A stretch of DNA of 8,544 nt from Chloroflexota bacterium (GTDB lineage Bacteria; Chloroflexota; Anaerolineae; Anaerolineales; DRMV01): assembly GCA_013153335.1 (NCBI GenBank), contig JAADEP010000181.1, positions 1 through 8,544 on the forward strand, written 5' to 3'. This document shows positions 1 through 6,595 of this stretch, piece by piece (the first letter of the stretch is position 1; every line of letters starts with the position of its first letter). The notes below the pieces were generated by a model. The model searched no databases. It was not told where the DNA came from and saw only the letters and a program-made list of their open reading frames with translations. The translations under genes were made by a program, and so were the position numbers.

Positions 1-18
1 ACCCCGCGCTTGGTTCGC

Positions 19-48
19 CCCGCGGGCGGCGAAACCCGCCCGCTAGAA
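19..48 (+). repeat. Inverted repeat unit, left copy (hairpin + CTAG)
   Basis: This 30-base unit contains a hairpin with 8-bp stems (22-29 and 36-43) and loop cgaaac. CTAG lies at its 3' foot (43-46). It is the exact reverse complement of 212-241. REP sequences typically combine a GC-rich hairpin with a conserved tetranucleotide at one foot, and this unit fits that plan, though CTAG is not the classical GTAG. The REP label is inference. Confidence 0.7.
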
Positions 49-211
49 GTCCCCCACTGCACGCCTCCACGCGTTGGGCCGGATGGTTCGGGCACAATTT
101 CCCTTCAGTCGCGGGCTGGAAGCCCGCGGCTAATATAAAATTGCGCGCGAACCATCCGGCCCAGCGCGGGCGTGCGGTGATGAATTTTTCGCGGACGAGC
201 AGGCGGCAAAT

Positions 212-241
212 TTCTAGCGGGCGGGTTTCGCCGCCCGCGGG
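212..241 (-). repeat. Inverted repeat unit, right copy (hairpin + CTAG)
   Basis: Exact inverted copy of 19-48. The stems are 217-224 and 231-238, the loop is gtttcg, and CTAG is at 214-217. On the minus strand it lies downstream of the gene ending at 335, so it could also help end that transcript. Only a weak T-containing stretch follows, however, so terminator function is uncertain. Confidence 0.7.
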
Positions 242-334
242 ACGGGCGGGCCAAGCGCGGGTTCCGCCGCCCGCGAACCGCGGTCGCTGGCCCGGGGCCG
301 GCGGGTGGGTTGGCAGGGGCTGCCGCGAGCTCGG

Positions 335-991
335 CTAGGCTTCAAGCTCGAACGCTTTGTCAGGGAACGGGCCGGACGACGCGGCCGCGTGGCGCGCTTC
401 GCGTTGCAGCCGCAGGATGAGGTTGTACACGCGTCGCGCCTCGGGGATGTTCTCAAACTGGGGCACCGTGTACCTGAAGGGAATGCCCCACCAGTAGTGG
501 TATTGGGTGAACCAGGGCATCTCGGACCCGAACAGGATAGTGCCGTATCCGTCCCCGCGTTCGTGCAGGGTGATTTCGCCAAGGGACGCGAGATCAAGGC
601 TCTTGAGGATCCGGCCCTTCCACAGGCTCGGGCTTAGGATGAGGATGCGGCGGTCGGTTACGCCATAGCACGTCCGAGCCCGACGCCACGCATCCATCCA
701 GAATTGACCCACCACCCAATAAAGCCCTATCAACACAAAAGGCAGACCGAAGAGCGGAAAGATCCAGACCACGAAGTCGCCTTGGCCTTTCGCCTTGGCC
801 TGAAACGCCATGGCCAGGGCCGAGGCTTCCCAGAACAAACTAAAGCAAAGCCACACAAGCCCAAAGGCGAAGCGAAAGCCATCGCTAGGACGGAGCCAAA
901 TCCCGGGTTTGGGTTGGCCGACCCATAGCAGACGCTCGCCCGAGTCGAGTTCTTGGCGAAGCTGCTTATGGCACTCGGTGTTTTGCGCCAT
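335..991 (-). CDS. Membrane protein with bacterial PH-like domain
   Basis: A 218-residue protein. The N-terminus has a GERLLWVGQPKPG segment (18-30), followed by two hydrophobic helices at about 39-60 and 74-98. A cytosolic domain of about 105-195 begins with YGVTDRRILIL. The opening 'GERLLW.G.P', the helical hairpin and the 'Y.VTDRR.LI' strand are typical of bacterial PH-like (bPH/DUF304-type) membrane proteins, whose roles are mostly unknown. The FRYTVPQFENIPEA region (172-185) fits the last strand and C-terminal helix of that fold. The start is set by ATG at 989-991 with an AGAAGGGG ribosome binding site about 7 bases upstream on the minus strand. It diverges from the SPFH-like gene at 1178 across a 186-base gap. 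No enzymatic motif is visible. The domain call comes from pattern recognition, not a profile search. Confidence 0.75.
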   Translation of the reverse strand: MAQNTECHKQLRQELDSGERLLWVGQPKPGIWLRPSDGFRFAFGLVWLCFSLFWEASALAMAFQAKAKGQGDFVVWIFPLFGLPFVLIGLYWVVGQFWMDAWRRARTCYGVTDRRILILSPSLWKGRILKSLDLASLGEITLHERGDGYGTILFGSEMPWFTQYHYWWGIPFRYTVPQFENIPEARRVYNLILRLQREARHAAASSGPFPDKAFELEA

Positions 992-1071
992 GGTACGCCC
1001 CTTCTGCGTAATGTCCTTTATTACCTATCTTCGGTCTGGCTCGACCGTGACGCCAAAAACGATCTGTCCCC

Positions 1072-1101
1072 TTACCAAATGTCCAAGGTTTATGGTACAC
1101 T
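1072..1101 (+). promoter_or_regulatory. Candidate promoter for the SPFH-like operon
   Basis: In the 186-base divergent gap (992-1177), TTACCA (1072-1077) lies 18 bases before TACACT (1096-1101). TACACT is preceded by TGG, an extended -10 pattern. It would place the start of transcription about 70 bases before the ATG at 1178. The match is only partial (TTACCA agrees with TTGACA at 4 of 6). No convincing -35/-10 pair was found for the minus-strand gene starting at 991, although the gap is locally AT-richer than its surroundings. Confidence 0.3.
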
Positions 1102-1177
1102 TTCCTTGTCCTTCCCGGATGCGCACACGACGTATGACCTTTATACCATAATTCCGGCGGAACGAGCGAAATTTGCG

Positions 1178-2860
1178 ATGCGGTTACCTCGATTCTCCCT
1201 CCGCAGCGATGCGTCGGCCCGGAAAAAACGAGCGCCTTCGAAGCCCAAAAAGGCGTTGGTGAATCCGGGACGCTGGCGGGCGTTGGGCCCGTTGTTGGGC
1301 AGCGTGGCTTTTGGGATGGCCCTGGCCGTGGGTTTGGGCTGGCTTTTGGGATGGTCCGCGCCGCTGACCGGCTTGTTGGCGGTCGGGTTGGGCGCGCTAT
1401 CGGGCACGATATGGGTGCTGGCCTACTGGCGTTGGTTCCAAACGTACATTCGGCTGCTATTGCCCCTGCCCACGGATTGGATGGATTGGATTTGGATGCA
1501 CTTCTTCCGCCGCCTGATCTGGAACAGCCTGGTCCAACGCATCGCGGATTTGGCCTATCCGAAGACGCTGTTTCTGCGCTTTGGCCGGGTGGAAGGGGGC
1601 TTGGCCCGCGCACGGCAAGAGAACGCTCGCCCCGGCCCGGGCATCGCGCTTATCGACCAGTCGAGCGTCGCGGTTTTTTATGCCCACGATAGCCGCGACT
1701 TCAAAATCTTCGGCCCGGGGATTGTGCTGCTCAAGCCGGGTTGGCGGATTGTGGCCACGATCGACCTGCGTCCGCACAAGGTGAGCGTGGGGGGCGACGC
1801 GTGGATGCGCAAAGGCAATCCGCCTGACCGCAATCAAGAGACGTTGGTCACCTTGGGCCGCGATGCGCGGCTCTCGGCTTTGTTGGTCGCGGAGTATGTG
1901 CTCGATGACGAAACGTTCTACATCGACGCACCCGAGTTGCCCCGCTGGGCCAAGTTCCTGGGCGTCACCGCGACCGCGTGGAAGAAGGCCAAGGAAGAGC
2001 AGCGCAAAAAGTGGCGGAAGGAATGGGAGGAAGGCCGCTTTTTGACCTGGTTCCATGGGCATCGCAAGGCCGCGGAACGCCTGGCTCGCGCGGTGATCAC
2101 CGAGGCTATGGGCGCGGAAACCGAAGAGGATATTTTGGCGGCCCTGGACCGCCGAGACGACGAACACCTGCCCGAGTTGCTTTCGGCAACCTCGATTGTG
2201 CAAGAGCTCCTGGCCCAGGCTTGGCGCGAGGAAGTCAGCAATTTCGGCATGGACGTCAACGCCCTCTTCCAGCTGCACGAGGAGTTTCTGGACGAAGAAG
2301 GCAACCCCATGCTGGGCTGGGAGGAGATCCAACGCGCGATTTACAACCGTTTGACCAGCCGCATCTATTTGCCCGCCGGCGCGGCCGCTCGAAACCAAAT
2401 CAAGCCCGACGCCAGTCTGGATTACGGCATGCTCCAAGAGCGCGGGATTCGGGTGACTCGGGTTCGCATTGAGGCGATTTATCTCGAGCGCGAGGTTGAA
2501 CGTCTGCACATCGATAGCGTATATCACCCCTTATGGGTGGAATTGACGGAAATCGAGCGTTACATTTACAGCCAGGCCATGCACCAGGAGCGCCAAAAGG
2601 GCGAGCAAATGGCGTATCAAGGGATTGCTCGCGCGCTATACGAGCAATTTTGTGCCCAACGCGCCGGTCGTCCCGCTTTGGGGCGCTATGACCATCCCAA
2701 GCAGGCCATCGACTTCTTCGACCGCTTCTACGCAGCCCTGGAACGCGCGTGGGAGCGAACGGACTTATCCGCTACCGAGGCTACCGAGTTGAAGGAGCCT
2801 TTGCTTCGCCTGCGACGGAATTTGCAGCGCCTGCGCCATTTCTGGGAAGAGAACGGATGA
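1178..2860 (+). CDS. Two-helix membrane protein with SPFH/band-7-like domain (first of pair)
   Basis: A 560-residue protein. A basic N-terminus (residues 1-35, many K/R) is followed by two hydrophobic helices (about 37-57 and 62-84), so the bulk is probably cytosolic. GPGIALIDQSSVAVFY (153-168) and FGPGIVLLKPG (178-188) resemble the first strands of SPFH domains. ERGIRVTRVRIEAIYLEREV (421-440) resembles the strand where SPFH domains end and a coiled-coil follows ('GI.V..V.I..I.L..EV'). Between them lies an unusually long insertion with a highly charged K/E/R helix (about 268-285). SPFH proteins oligomerise on membranes as scaffolds, which is family knowledge; function here is inference. The frame stays open back to 953, but ATG 1178 is preferred: the upstream codons overlap the divergent gene and do not look like protein. 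Its ribosome binding site is weak. The stop overlaps the next start (ATGA). Confidence 0.7.
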   Translation: MRLPRFSLRSDASARKKRAPSKPKKALVNPGRWRALGPLLGSVAFGMALAVGLGWLLGWSAPLTGLLAVGLGALSGTIWVLAYWRWFQTYIRLLLPLPTDWMDWIWMHFFRRLIWNSLVQRIADLAYPKTLFLRFGRVEGGLARARQENARPGPGIALIDQSSVAVFYAHDSRDFKIFGPGIVLLKPGWRIVATIDLRPHKVSVGGDAWMRKGNPPDRNQETLVTLGRDARLSALLVAEYVLDDETFYIDAPELPRWAKFLGVTATAWKKAKEEQRKKWRKEWEEGRFLTWFHGHRKAAERLARAVITEAMGAETEEDILAALDRRDDEHLPELLSATSIVQELLAQAWREEVSNFGMDVNALFQLHEEFLDEEGNPMLGWEEIQRAIYNRLTSRIYLPAGAAARNQIKPDASLDYGMLQERGIRVTRVRIEAIYLEREVERLHIDSVYHPLWVELTEIERYIYSQAMHQERQKGEQMAYQGIARALYEQFCAQRAGRPALGRYDHPKQAIDFFDRFYAALERAWERTDLSATEATELKEPLLRLRRNLQRLRHFWEENG

Positions 2861-4683
2861 GCACGCCCACCACCCCCTTACCGCCTCCCTTTTCCCCCGA
2901 TCCCACGATGAAGCGCCGAACGTGGGTTCGGTGGGCTCTGGAGTACGGTAGCGCGCTGGTTTTGTTCCTGATTTTGGCCGCGGCCGCGTTGAGCCGACGG
3001 CCCTGGGTTGGCCGTGGACCCCTCGCGGGGCTCTTTACGGTGCTCGTGGTCTTCGGCCTGCCCTTGGCCGCGCTTTGGGTCATGCGCCAGGCCCGCTTGG
3101 GCGCCCGGCGGTTGGCCGCGTTCGTGCAAACGGACTTGTTCGAGTTGGATGAGGCCCTCGCGGCCGACGCGAAACGTTATCGCAAGGCTCGCGACGAGGA
3201 CGAAGATGAAGGCCAGGATGCCGCGCTCAAGACCGAACACGAAGCCCTCCAGGCCCAGGCTTGGGCGGTCTTCCTCAGCGAGGCGTTCTTAGACGCGCAG
3301 GCCTTCGGGAACGCGCGCGACCCCTGGATCATGGCCTTCCCCTTTGCCAACTGGGACCTCAAAAAGAAGAAATGGCAGATCCTGGTGCCCGCGTGGGTCC
3401 GAAACTTGGGCGGGCCTCTGCTCGCTTATCTTGACCCGAATTTGGCCGCGGTGGTCGAGCCCCTGGTCAGCCGGGACGAGGCGCAGGCGCGCGTGGTTTT
3501 GCCCTTGGTGGAATCGTATCGGGTGCTGTCGACCGCAGATTTGCCCGCGCCGAGCGTGAGTGTGCGTTGCGTGCATCAGCCTTCGCCGCTGGCCGAGATG
3601 GAGATCCCCGGGCTGCCGCGGCCGGTCCCGCGCGAGGCCTGCCGTTCTCGCTGGCTGTGTACGTGCGCCCGCGAGTATGAGCTCAACTTTCACTTGAACC
3701 CCTTTGAGCGGGTGCGGTACTTCCTCTTGTGGCGACCGGAATATCCGCCTTTGCGTTTGAAGAATTTGCGTTTGTACACCCAAGACGGCGTACCGGTTTT
3801 GATCCGACACGTCGAGGTGCGCTATCGCCTCTACGGCGACGAGACGCGGCCCAAGGCTATCGAGAATTCGGTGTCGCACATGATCCGCCGCGAGCCCGCG
3901 AACCGGTCCGAGTTTTCGGTCGTGGAACTCGCGCGCTTTGTGACCGAGGAGGACGTGCACCAGGCGTTTCGGCGGGTTATTGTGCGCTACACAGTGAGTA
4001 ACCTGTTCAACCGCCTGCACTGGTCTGTGGTGGATGAGTACCTGGAGCAGCTCTCGCCCGACTTGCGGGAGCACTTTTTGGCGAATTTGAAGACGCGCTG
4101 GCAAACGGTCACGTTGGAGGAGCTGCGCGAGGCGCTGCTGCGCGAGCTCAATGGCCCGGATAATAAAAAAGCCCAGGCTCGCGGAACGTATATCGAAAGC
4201 GTGGTCTTCAGCGAACCTCTTCCGCCCAAGCGACTGGCCGGTAATGTGCGAGAATTCTTCTTCCCGCATAATCGCTTCTCCCAACGGTGGCGCTCGCCTG
4301 ACTTCCTCGATAGCATGTTTTGGACGGGTGTGCAAAGCGCGTGGCGCGATATCCTGGAAGAAATCGCGCTGTATGAGGAGCGGACGTTAGGGCCCGGCTT
4401 CACCCTGCTGGAAGTGCAAGCGTATTTGCGCGGCCTGTATCGTTTGACATGGAACCTTCTCCTGCGCCTCTCGGACCACTTCCCGCGCCAACAGCCCGAC
4501 GGTGCCAAGGGCGAGTCGCTGCGGGTTTGCCCTGAGATTCCCGATCCGGATCATGCGACCCAAGAGGATTGGGCGCGCATGTTGCTGGCCCTTCTCTCCG
4601 CGATGGTGCCGCTGTGGAATGTGTTGACGCCCGGCCAGGTGCCTTTGCCTTCGAGCCATCCGGATGATTGGCTTTATGGCTAG
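2857..4683 (+). CDS. Two-helix membrane protein with SPFH-like features (second of pair)
   Basis: A 608-residue protein. A proline-rich N-terminus (1-17) is followed by hydrophobic helices at about 31-46 and 55-75, then a cytosolic region with an acidic run (DEDEDEG, 113-119). LRLYTQDGVPVLIRHVEVRY (304-323) matches the SPFH pattern in which 'T.DGVPV' opens a strand pair. GTYIESVVFSEPLPP (443-457) resembles the terminal SPFH strand. Four of its five cysteines cluster: C238, then C262, C268 and C270. ATG 2857 overlaps the previous stop as ATGA and has GGAAGAG (2845-2851) just upstream, so translation is probably coupled. The frame is open back to 2749, but that part lies inside the previous gene. 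ATG 2908 (residue 18) is a possible alternative start. The shared plan with its neighbour suggests two subunits of one complex. Function is unknown and the SPFH call is tentative. Confidence 0.65.
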   Translation: MSTPTTPLPPPFSPDPTMKRRTWVRWALEYGSALVLFLILAAAALSRRPWVGRGPLAGLFTVLVVFGLPLAALWVMRQARLGARRLAAFVQTDLFELDEALAADAKRYRKARDEDEDEGQDAALKTEHEALQAQAWAVFLSEAFLDAQAFGNARDPWIMAFPFANWDLKKKKWQILVPAWVRNLGGPLLAYLDPNLAAVVEPLVSRDEAQARVVLPLVESYRVLSTADLPAPSVSVRCVHQPSPLAEMEIPGLPRPVPREACRSRWLCTCAREYELNFHLNPFERVRYFLLWRPEYPPLRLKNLRLYTQDGVPVLIRHVEVRYRLYGDETRPKAIENSVSHMIRREPANRSEFSVVELARFVTEEDVHQAFRRVIVRYTVSNLFNRLHWSVVDEYLEQLSPDLREHFLANLKTRWQTVTLEELREALLRELNGPDNKKAQARGTYIESVVFSEPLPPKRLAGNVREFFFPHNRFSQRWRSPDFLDSMFWTGVQSAWRDILEEIALYEERTLGPGFTLLEVQAYLRGLYRLTWNLLLRLSDHFPRQQPDGAKGESLRVCPEIPDPDHATQEDWARMLLALLSAMVPLWNVLTPGQVPLPSSHPDDWLYG

Positions 4684-4716
4684 GCCCCGCGCGGGCGCCT
4701 GGGTGGAGAAATCGCC

Positions 4717-5667
4717 ATGGCCTTTTGGGATGCTCTCGATCCAACCCGACCGGTGCTGGTCATTGGCACTTCGGGCTTGGACTTGATCGCCGCGCCGCAA
4801 GAGCCCCTGCAGGAACGGGATCGGGTCCCCGCGCATATTCGCACGGCCTTCGGTGGGATCGCGCGCAACGTGGCCGAGAACCTCGCGCGCTTGGAGCAAG
4901 ACGTGCGCCTGATGACCGCGGTCGGGAACGACCCCGAGGGCCGCTATTTGCTCGAGCACTTGACCGAGCTGGGCGTGGACGTCTCGCTGAGCCGGGTGGT
5001 CGCGGATCATCCTACGGGCACGTATATTGGCCTGCTGTATCCGGAGGGCGGGCTGCATTACGGGGTGCATGATATGCGGGTGGTCGAGGCGTTGACCCCC
5101 GACTATGTTTCGGCGCACGAACACGCGTTTGAACAGGCGGACCTGATCTTCATCGACGCGAACCTGCCTCCGGAAACGTTGCGCACGATCTTCCGCCTCG
5201 CGCGCCGCTACCGGCGCCCTGTGGCCGCGGACGCCACGTCGACGTCCCTGGCGCAGCGCCTGCAGCCTTACCTTGACCAGCTCGCCTTGCTGACCCAAAA
5301 TCACCTCGAGGCCTCCGCGCTGTTGGGCTACCCCATCCCCCAGGATGATTTTGCCGCGGCGTTGCAGGCCGCGCAGGCGCTGGTCGCGCGGGGCATTGAC
5401 TTGGCGATGGTGACCTTGGCCGAATTCGGTGTGTGCTACGCTACGCCGTACTTGAGCGGCCACATCCCCGCGGTTCAGACCGAGGTGCGCGACCCCACCG
5501 GCGCCGGTGATGCCCTGACCGCCACGGTGTTGTTCGCCCTGCGCGAGGGCCTCCCGCCTGATGAGGCTGTTCGTCTGGGCACGGCCGCGGCCGCGCTCAC
5601 CCTGCGCGAGCCAGGCACCGTGGCGCCGGATCTGTCGCTGGAGCGTTTGTACGCGGCGCTGCGCTGA
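4717..5667 (+). CDS. psuK: PfkB-family kinase, probable pseudouridine kinase
   Basis: A 316-residue protein of the ribokinase/PfkB family. GGIARNVAENLARL (46-59) is the first family signature. DPTGAGDALTA (259-269) is the second, with D265 as the catalytic base and GAGD forming the anion hole. Whole-length resemblance to E. coli PsuK (YeiC) from memory is better than to ribokinase or fructokinase. Examples are GVHDMRVVEALTPDYVSAH (116-134) against its INDM...AITAEYLAQH, a D-x-N-L stretch (148-151), and the PDLS ending (304-307). PsuK phosphorylates pseudouridine to pseudouridine 5'-phosphate in the cytosol. PsuG, the glycosidase for the next step, is not visible in the window. The start ATG has GGTGGAG (4702-4708) upstream. 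It lies 33 bases after the second SPFH-like gene on the same strand with no clear terminator between, so co-transcription is likely. Family certain, substrate inferred. Confidence 0.8.
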   Translation: MAFWDALDPTRPVLVIGTSGLDLIAAPQEPLQERDRVPAHIRTAFGGIARNVAENLARLEQDVRLMTAVGNDPEGRYLLEHLTELGVDVSLSRVVADHPTGTYIGLLYPEGGLHYGVHDMRVVEALTPDYVSAHEHAFEQADLIFIDANLPPETLRTIFRLARRYRRPVAADATSTSLAQRLQPYLDQLALLTQNHLEASALLGYPIPQDDFAAALQAAQALVARGIDLAMVTLAEFGVCYATPYLSGHIPAVQTEVRDPTGAGDALTATVLFALREGLPPDEAVRLGTAAAALTLREPGTVAPDLSLERLYAALR

Positions 5668-5699
5668 GCCTTCGGGCCCTTACGCTGCTCCTCCCGCGG

Positions 5700-5721
5700 T
5701 TTTCGCACGAAAAGTTGTTCG
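5700..5721. promoter_or_regulatory. Palindromes upstream of peroxiredoxin (possible operator)
   Basis: TTTTCGCACGAAAA at 5700-5713 is a 6-2-6 perfect inverted repeat. Overlapping it, CGAAAAGTTGTTCG at 5708-5721 matches the Gram-positive LexA box core (CGAAC-N4-GTTCG) at 9 of 10 fixed positions. Either could be a repressor site. No regulator is encoded in the window, so the assignment is speculative. Confidence 0.3.
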
Positions 5722-5731
5722 GTTTGTTTGG

Positions 5732-5758
5732 GAACGCGCATGGCCGCTCCGCGCGTTC
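5732..5758 (+). terminator. Hairpin after psuK-like gene, possible weak terminator
   Basis: GAACGCGC (5732-5739) pairs perfectly with GCGCGTTC (5751-5758) across an 11-base loop. It lies 65 bases after the kinase stop and before the peroxiredoxin promoter. No real T-run follows (taataaacttctt), so it is a poor intrinsic terminator and may instead be a regulatory structure. Confidence 0.35.
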
Positions 5759-5772
5759 TAATAAACTTCTTA

Positions 5773-5801
5773 TCTTTGGGCCGCTCGAGAGCCGGTATAA
5801 T
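5773..5801 (+). promoter_or_regulatory. Promoter of the peroxiredoxin gene
   Basis: A perfect -10 hexamer, TATAAT (5796-5801), sits in GC-rich DNA. The region 17 bases upstream gives only a weak -35 (TCTTTG, 5773-5778), so activation or an alternative sigma factor is possible. The spacer contains GCTC-GA-GAGC (5783-5792), a small inverted repeat that could be an operator. The start of transcription would fall around 5808, leaving a leader of about 35 bases. This fits independent expression of the peroxiredoxin. Confidence 0.65.
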
Positions 5802-5828
5802 CGGGGCGAAGATTGGAATCATTCTAAA

Positions 5829-5837
5829 TAAGGAGGT
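5829..5837 (+). promoter_or_regulatory. Strong ribosome binding site of peroxiredoxin
   Basis: TAAGGAGGT, a near-perfect anti-16S match, ends 5 bases before ATG 5843. It is the strongest Shine-Dalgarno sequence in the window, fixes the start and suggests high expression. Confidence 0.85.
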
Positions 5838-5842
5838 CAACA

Positions 5843-6499
5843 ATGACCGAGACCGTTGCCCGGATGCCTTTGTTGGGCGATCCCTTCCCCAAACTGACCG
5901 TTGAAACGACCCATGGGACCATGACCTTGCCCGATGACTTCAAGGGGTCCTGGTTTGTGCTGTTCAGCCATCCCGCGGACTTTACCCCGGTTTGCACCAC
6001 GGAATTCCACGCGTTCCAGACGCTGTACCCCAAGTTCAAGGAACTGGGCGTCAAACTCATCGGCCTTTCGGTCGACCAGGTGTTCTCGCACATCAAGTGG
6101 GTTGAGTGGATTGAGGAAAAGCTCGGCACGAAGATCGAGTTCCCCATCATTGCTGCGAATGAATCCATTGCGCATCAACTGGGCATGATTCATCCGGGTA
6201 AGGGATCGAGCACGGTCCGTGCGGTGTTCATCGTCGATGATAAGGGCATCGTGCGCCTGATTCTGTACTACCCGCAAGAGATTGGCCGCAACATGGACGA
6301 GATTTTGCGCGCGATTAAGGCGCTGCAGGTTTCGGATAAGTATGGCGTCGCGACGCCCGCCAACTGGCCGAACAACGCGCTCATCGGCGATCGGGTGATC
6401 GTGCCGCCCGCGAAGACCATCGAAGAAGCCAAGAAGCGCCTCGAGGAATATGAATGCTACGATTGGTGGTTCTGCCACAAGCCGAACCCCGAGGCCTAA
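5843..6499 (+). CDS. Peroxiredoxin, Prx6-type (archaeal-like, three-cysteine)
   Basis: A 218-residue thiol peroxidase that reduces hydrogen peroxide and organic peroxides in the cytosol. The active-site loop PADFTPVC carries P44, T48 and the peroxidatic C51. Arginines R126 (in STVRAVF) and R149 (in GRNMDE) correspond to the conserved catalytic arginines. The C-terminal arm has C205 and C211 (ECYDWWFC), the arrangement seen in Aeropyrum pernix-type peroxiredoxins, which form decamers and use these cysteines in the catalytic cycle. Length and the PANWPNN segment (about 172-178) match that subgroup. It has its own promoter, a strong ribosome binding site and a terminator, so it is probably a highly expressed single-gene unit. 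The electron donor is not identifiable here. Family assignment is secure; calling it 1-Cys or 2-Cys by mechanism is not possible from sequence alone. Confidence 0.95.
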   Translation: MTETVARMPLLGDPFPKLTVETTHGTMTLPDDFKGSWFVLFSHPADFTPVCTTEFHAFQTLYPKFKELGVKLIGLSVDQVFSHIKWVEWIEEKLGTKIEFPIIAANESIAHQLGMIHPGKGSSTVRAVFIVDDKGIVRLILYYPQEIGRNMDEILRAIKALQVSDKYGVATPANWPNNALIGDRVIVPPAKTIEEAKKRLEEYECYDWWFCHKPNPEA

Positions 6500-6520
6500 T
6501 CCCGACAGGTTGACCCAAAC

Positions 6521-6560
6521 CACAAAGCGACCTCCCCAAGCGGAGGTCGCTTTGTGATTT
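6521..6560 (+). terminator. Rho-independent terminator of peroxiredoxin
   Basis: A perfect 15-bp stem (6521-6535 with 6542-6556) has a 6-base loop (ccaagc) and is followed by ATTTTAA. It begins 21 bases after the peroxiredoxin stop. It lies between convergent genes and the stem reads the same on both strands. On the minus strand it is followed only by GTTTGGG, so it may also serve ahcY, less efficiently. Confidence 0.92.
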
Positions 6561-6595
6561 TAAGGCGTTTTTCCCGCTCCGCGCGGCGAGGAGGC

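Larger units (their letters stand above)
3..261. repeat. Nested imperfect palindrome (REP/BIME-like element)
   Basis: This gene-free stretch is a set of nested inverted repeats about a centre near 119-130. From outside in: 3-13 pairs with 251-261 (11 bases, perfect); 19-48 with 212-241 (30 bases, perfect); 55-65 with 169-179 (one mismatch); 70-100 with 138-168 (one G-T wobble and two mismatches); and a central hairpin at 111-117/121-127 with loop gga. Spacers are unequal (6 versus 32 bases between the second and third pairs), so it is not one clean palindrome. No coding frame here is convincing. It could be a BIME-like pair of inverted REP units, a MITE-like remnant, or terminator-type structure downstream of the minus-strand gene ending at 335. 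Positions 262-334 contain only more GC-rich sequence, with nothing assignable. Confidence 0.75.

Noticed and set aside
1..261. CRISPR array
   Set aside because: Repeat units are inverted, not direct, and there are no regularly spaced direct repeats with unique spacers.
305..637. Plus-strand open frame opposite the 3' half of the PH-like gene
   Set aside because: It is the complement of a convincing membrane protein, and no ribosome binding site or domain is visible.
953..1177. In-frame extension of the first SPFH-like gene upstream to ATG 953 or ATG 1079
   Set aside because: Codons 953-991 overlap the start of the divergent PH-like gene. The translated stretch has no domain-like character, and the candidate -10 element at 1096-1101 lies inside it. 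ATG 1178 starts a typical basic N-terminus before the first membrane helix.
1457..2527. Long minus-strand open frame opposite the first SPFH-like gene
   Set aside because: No recognisable domain, no ribosome binding site, and it mirrors the codon structure of the plus-strand gene. Similar frames at 3289-4335 and 4387-5463 were rejected for the same reason.
2749..2856. In-frame extension of the second SPFH-like gene to ATG 2749
   Set aside because: It lies entirely within the previous gene in another frame, while ATG 2857 has a ribosome binding site and the common ATGA overlap.
4685..4696. CCCGCGCGGG palindrome between the second SPFH-like gene and psuK as a terminator
   Set aside because: A self-complementary GC run with no loop and no following T-run is not a credible terminator. 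It fits chance in GC-rich DNA.
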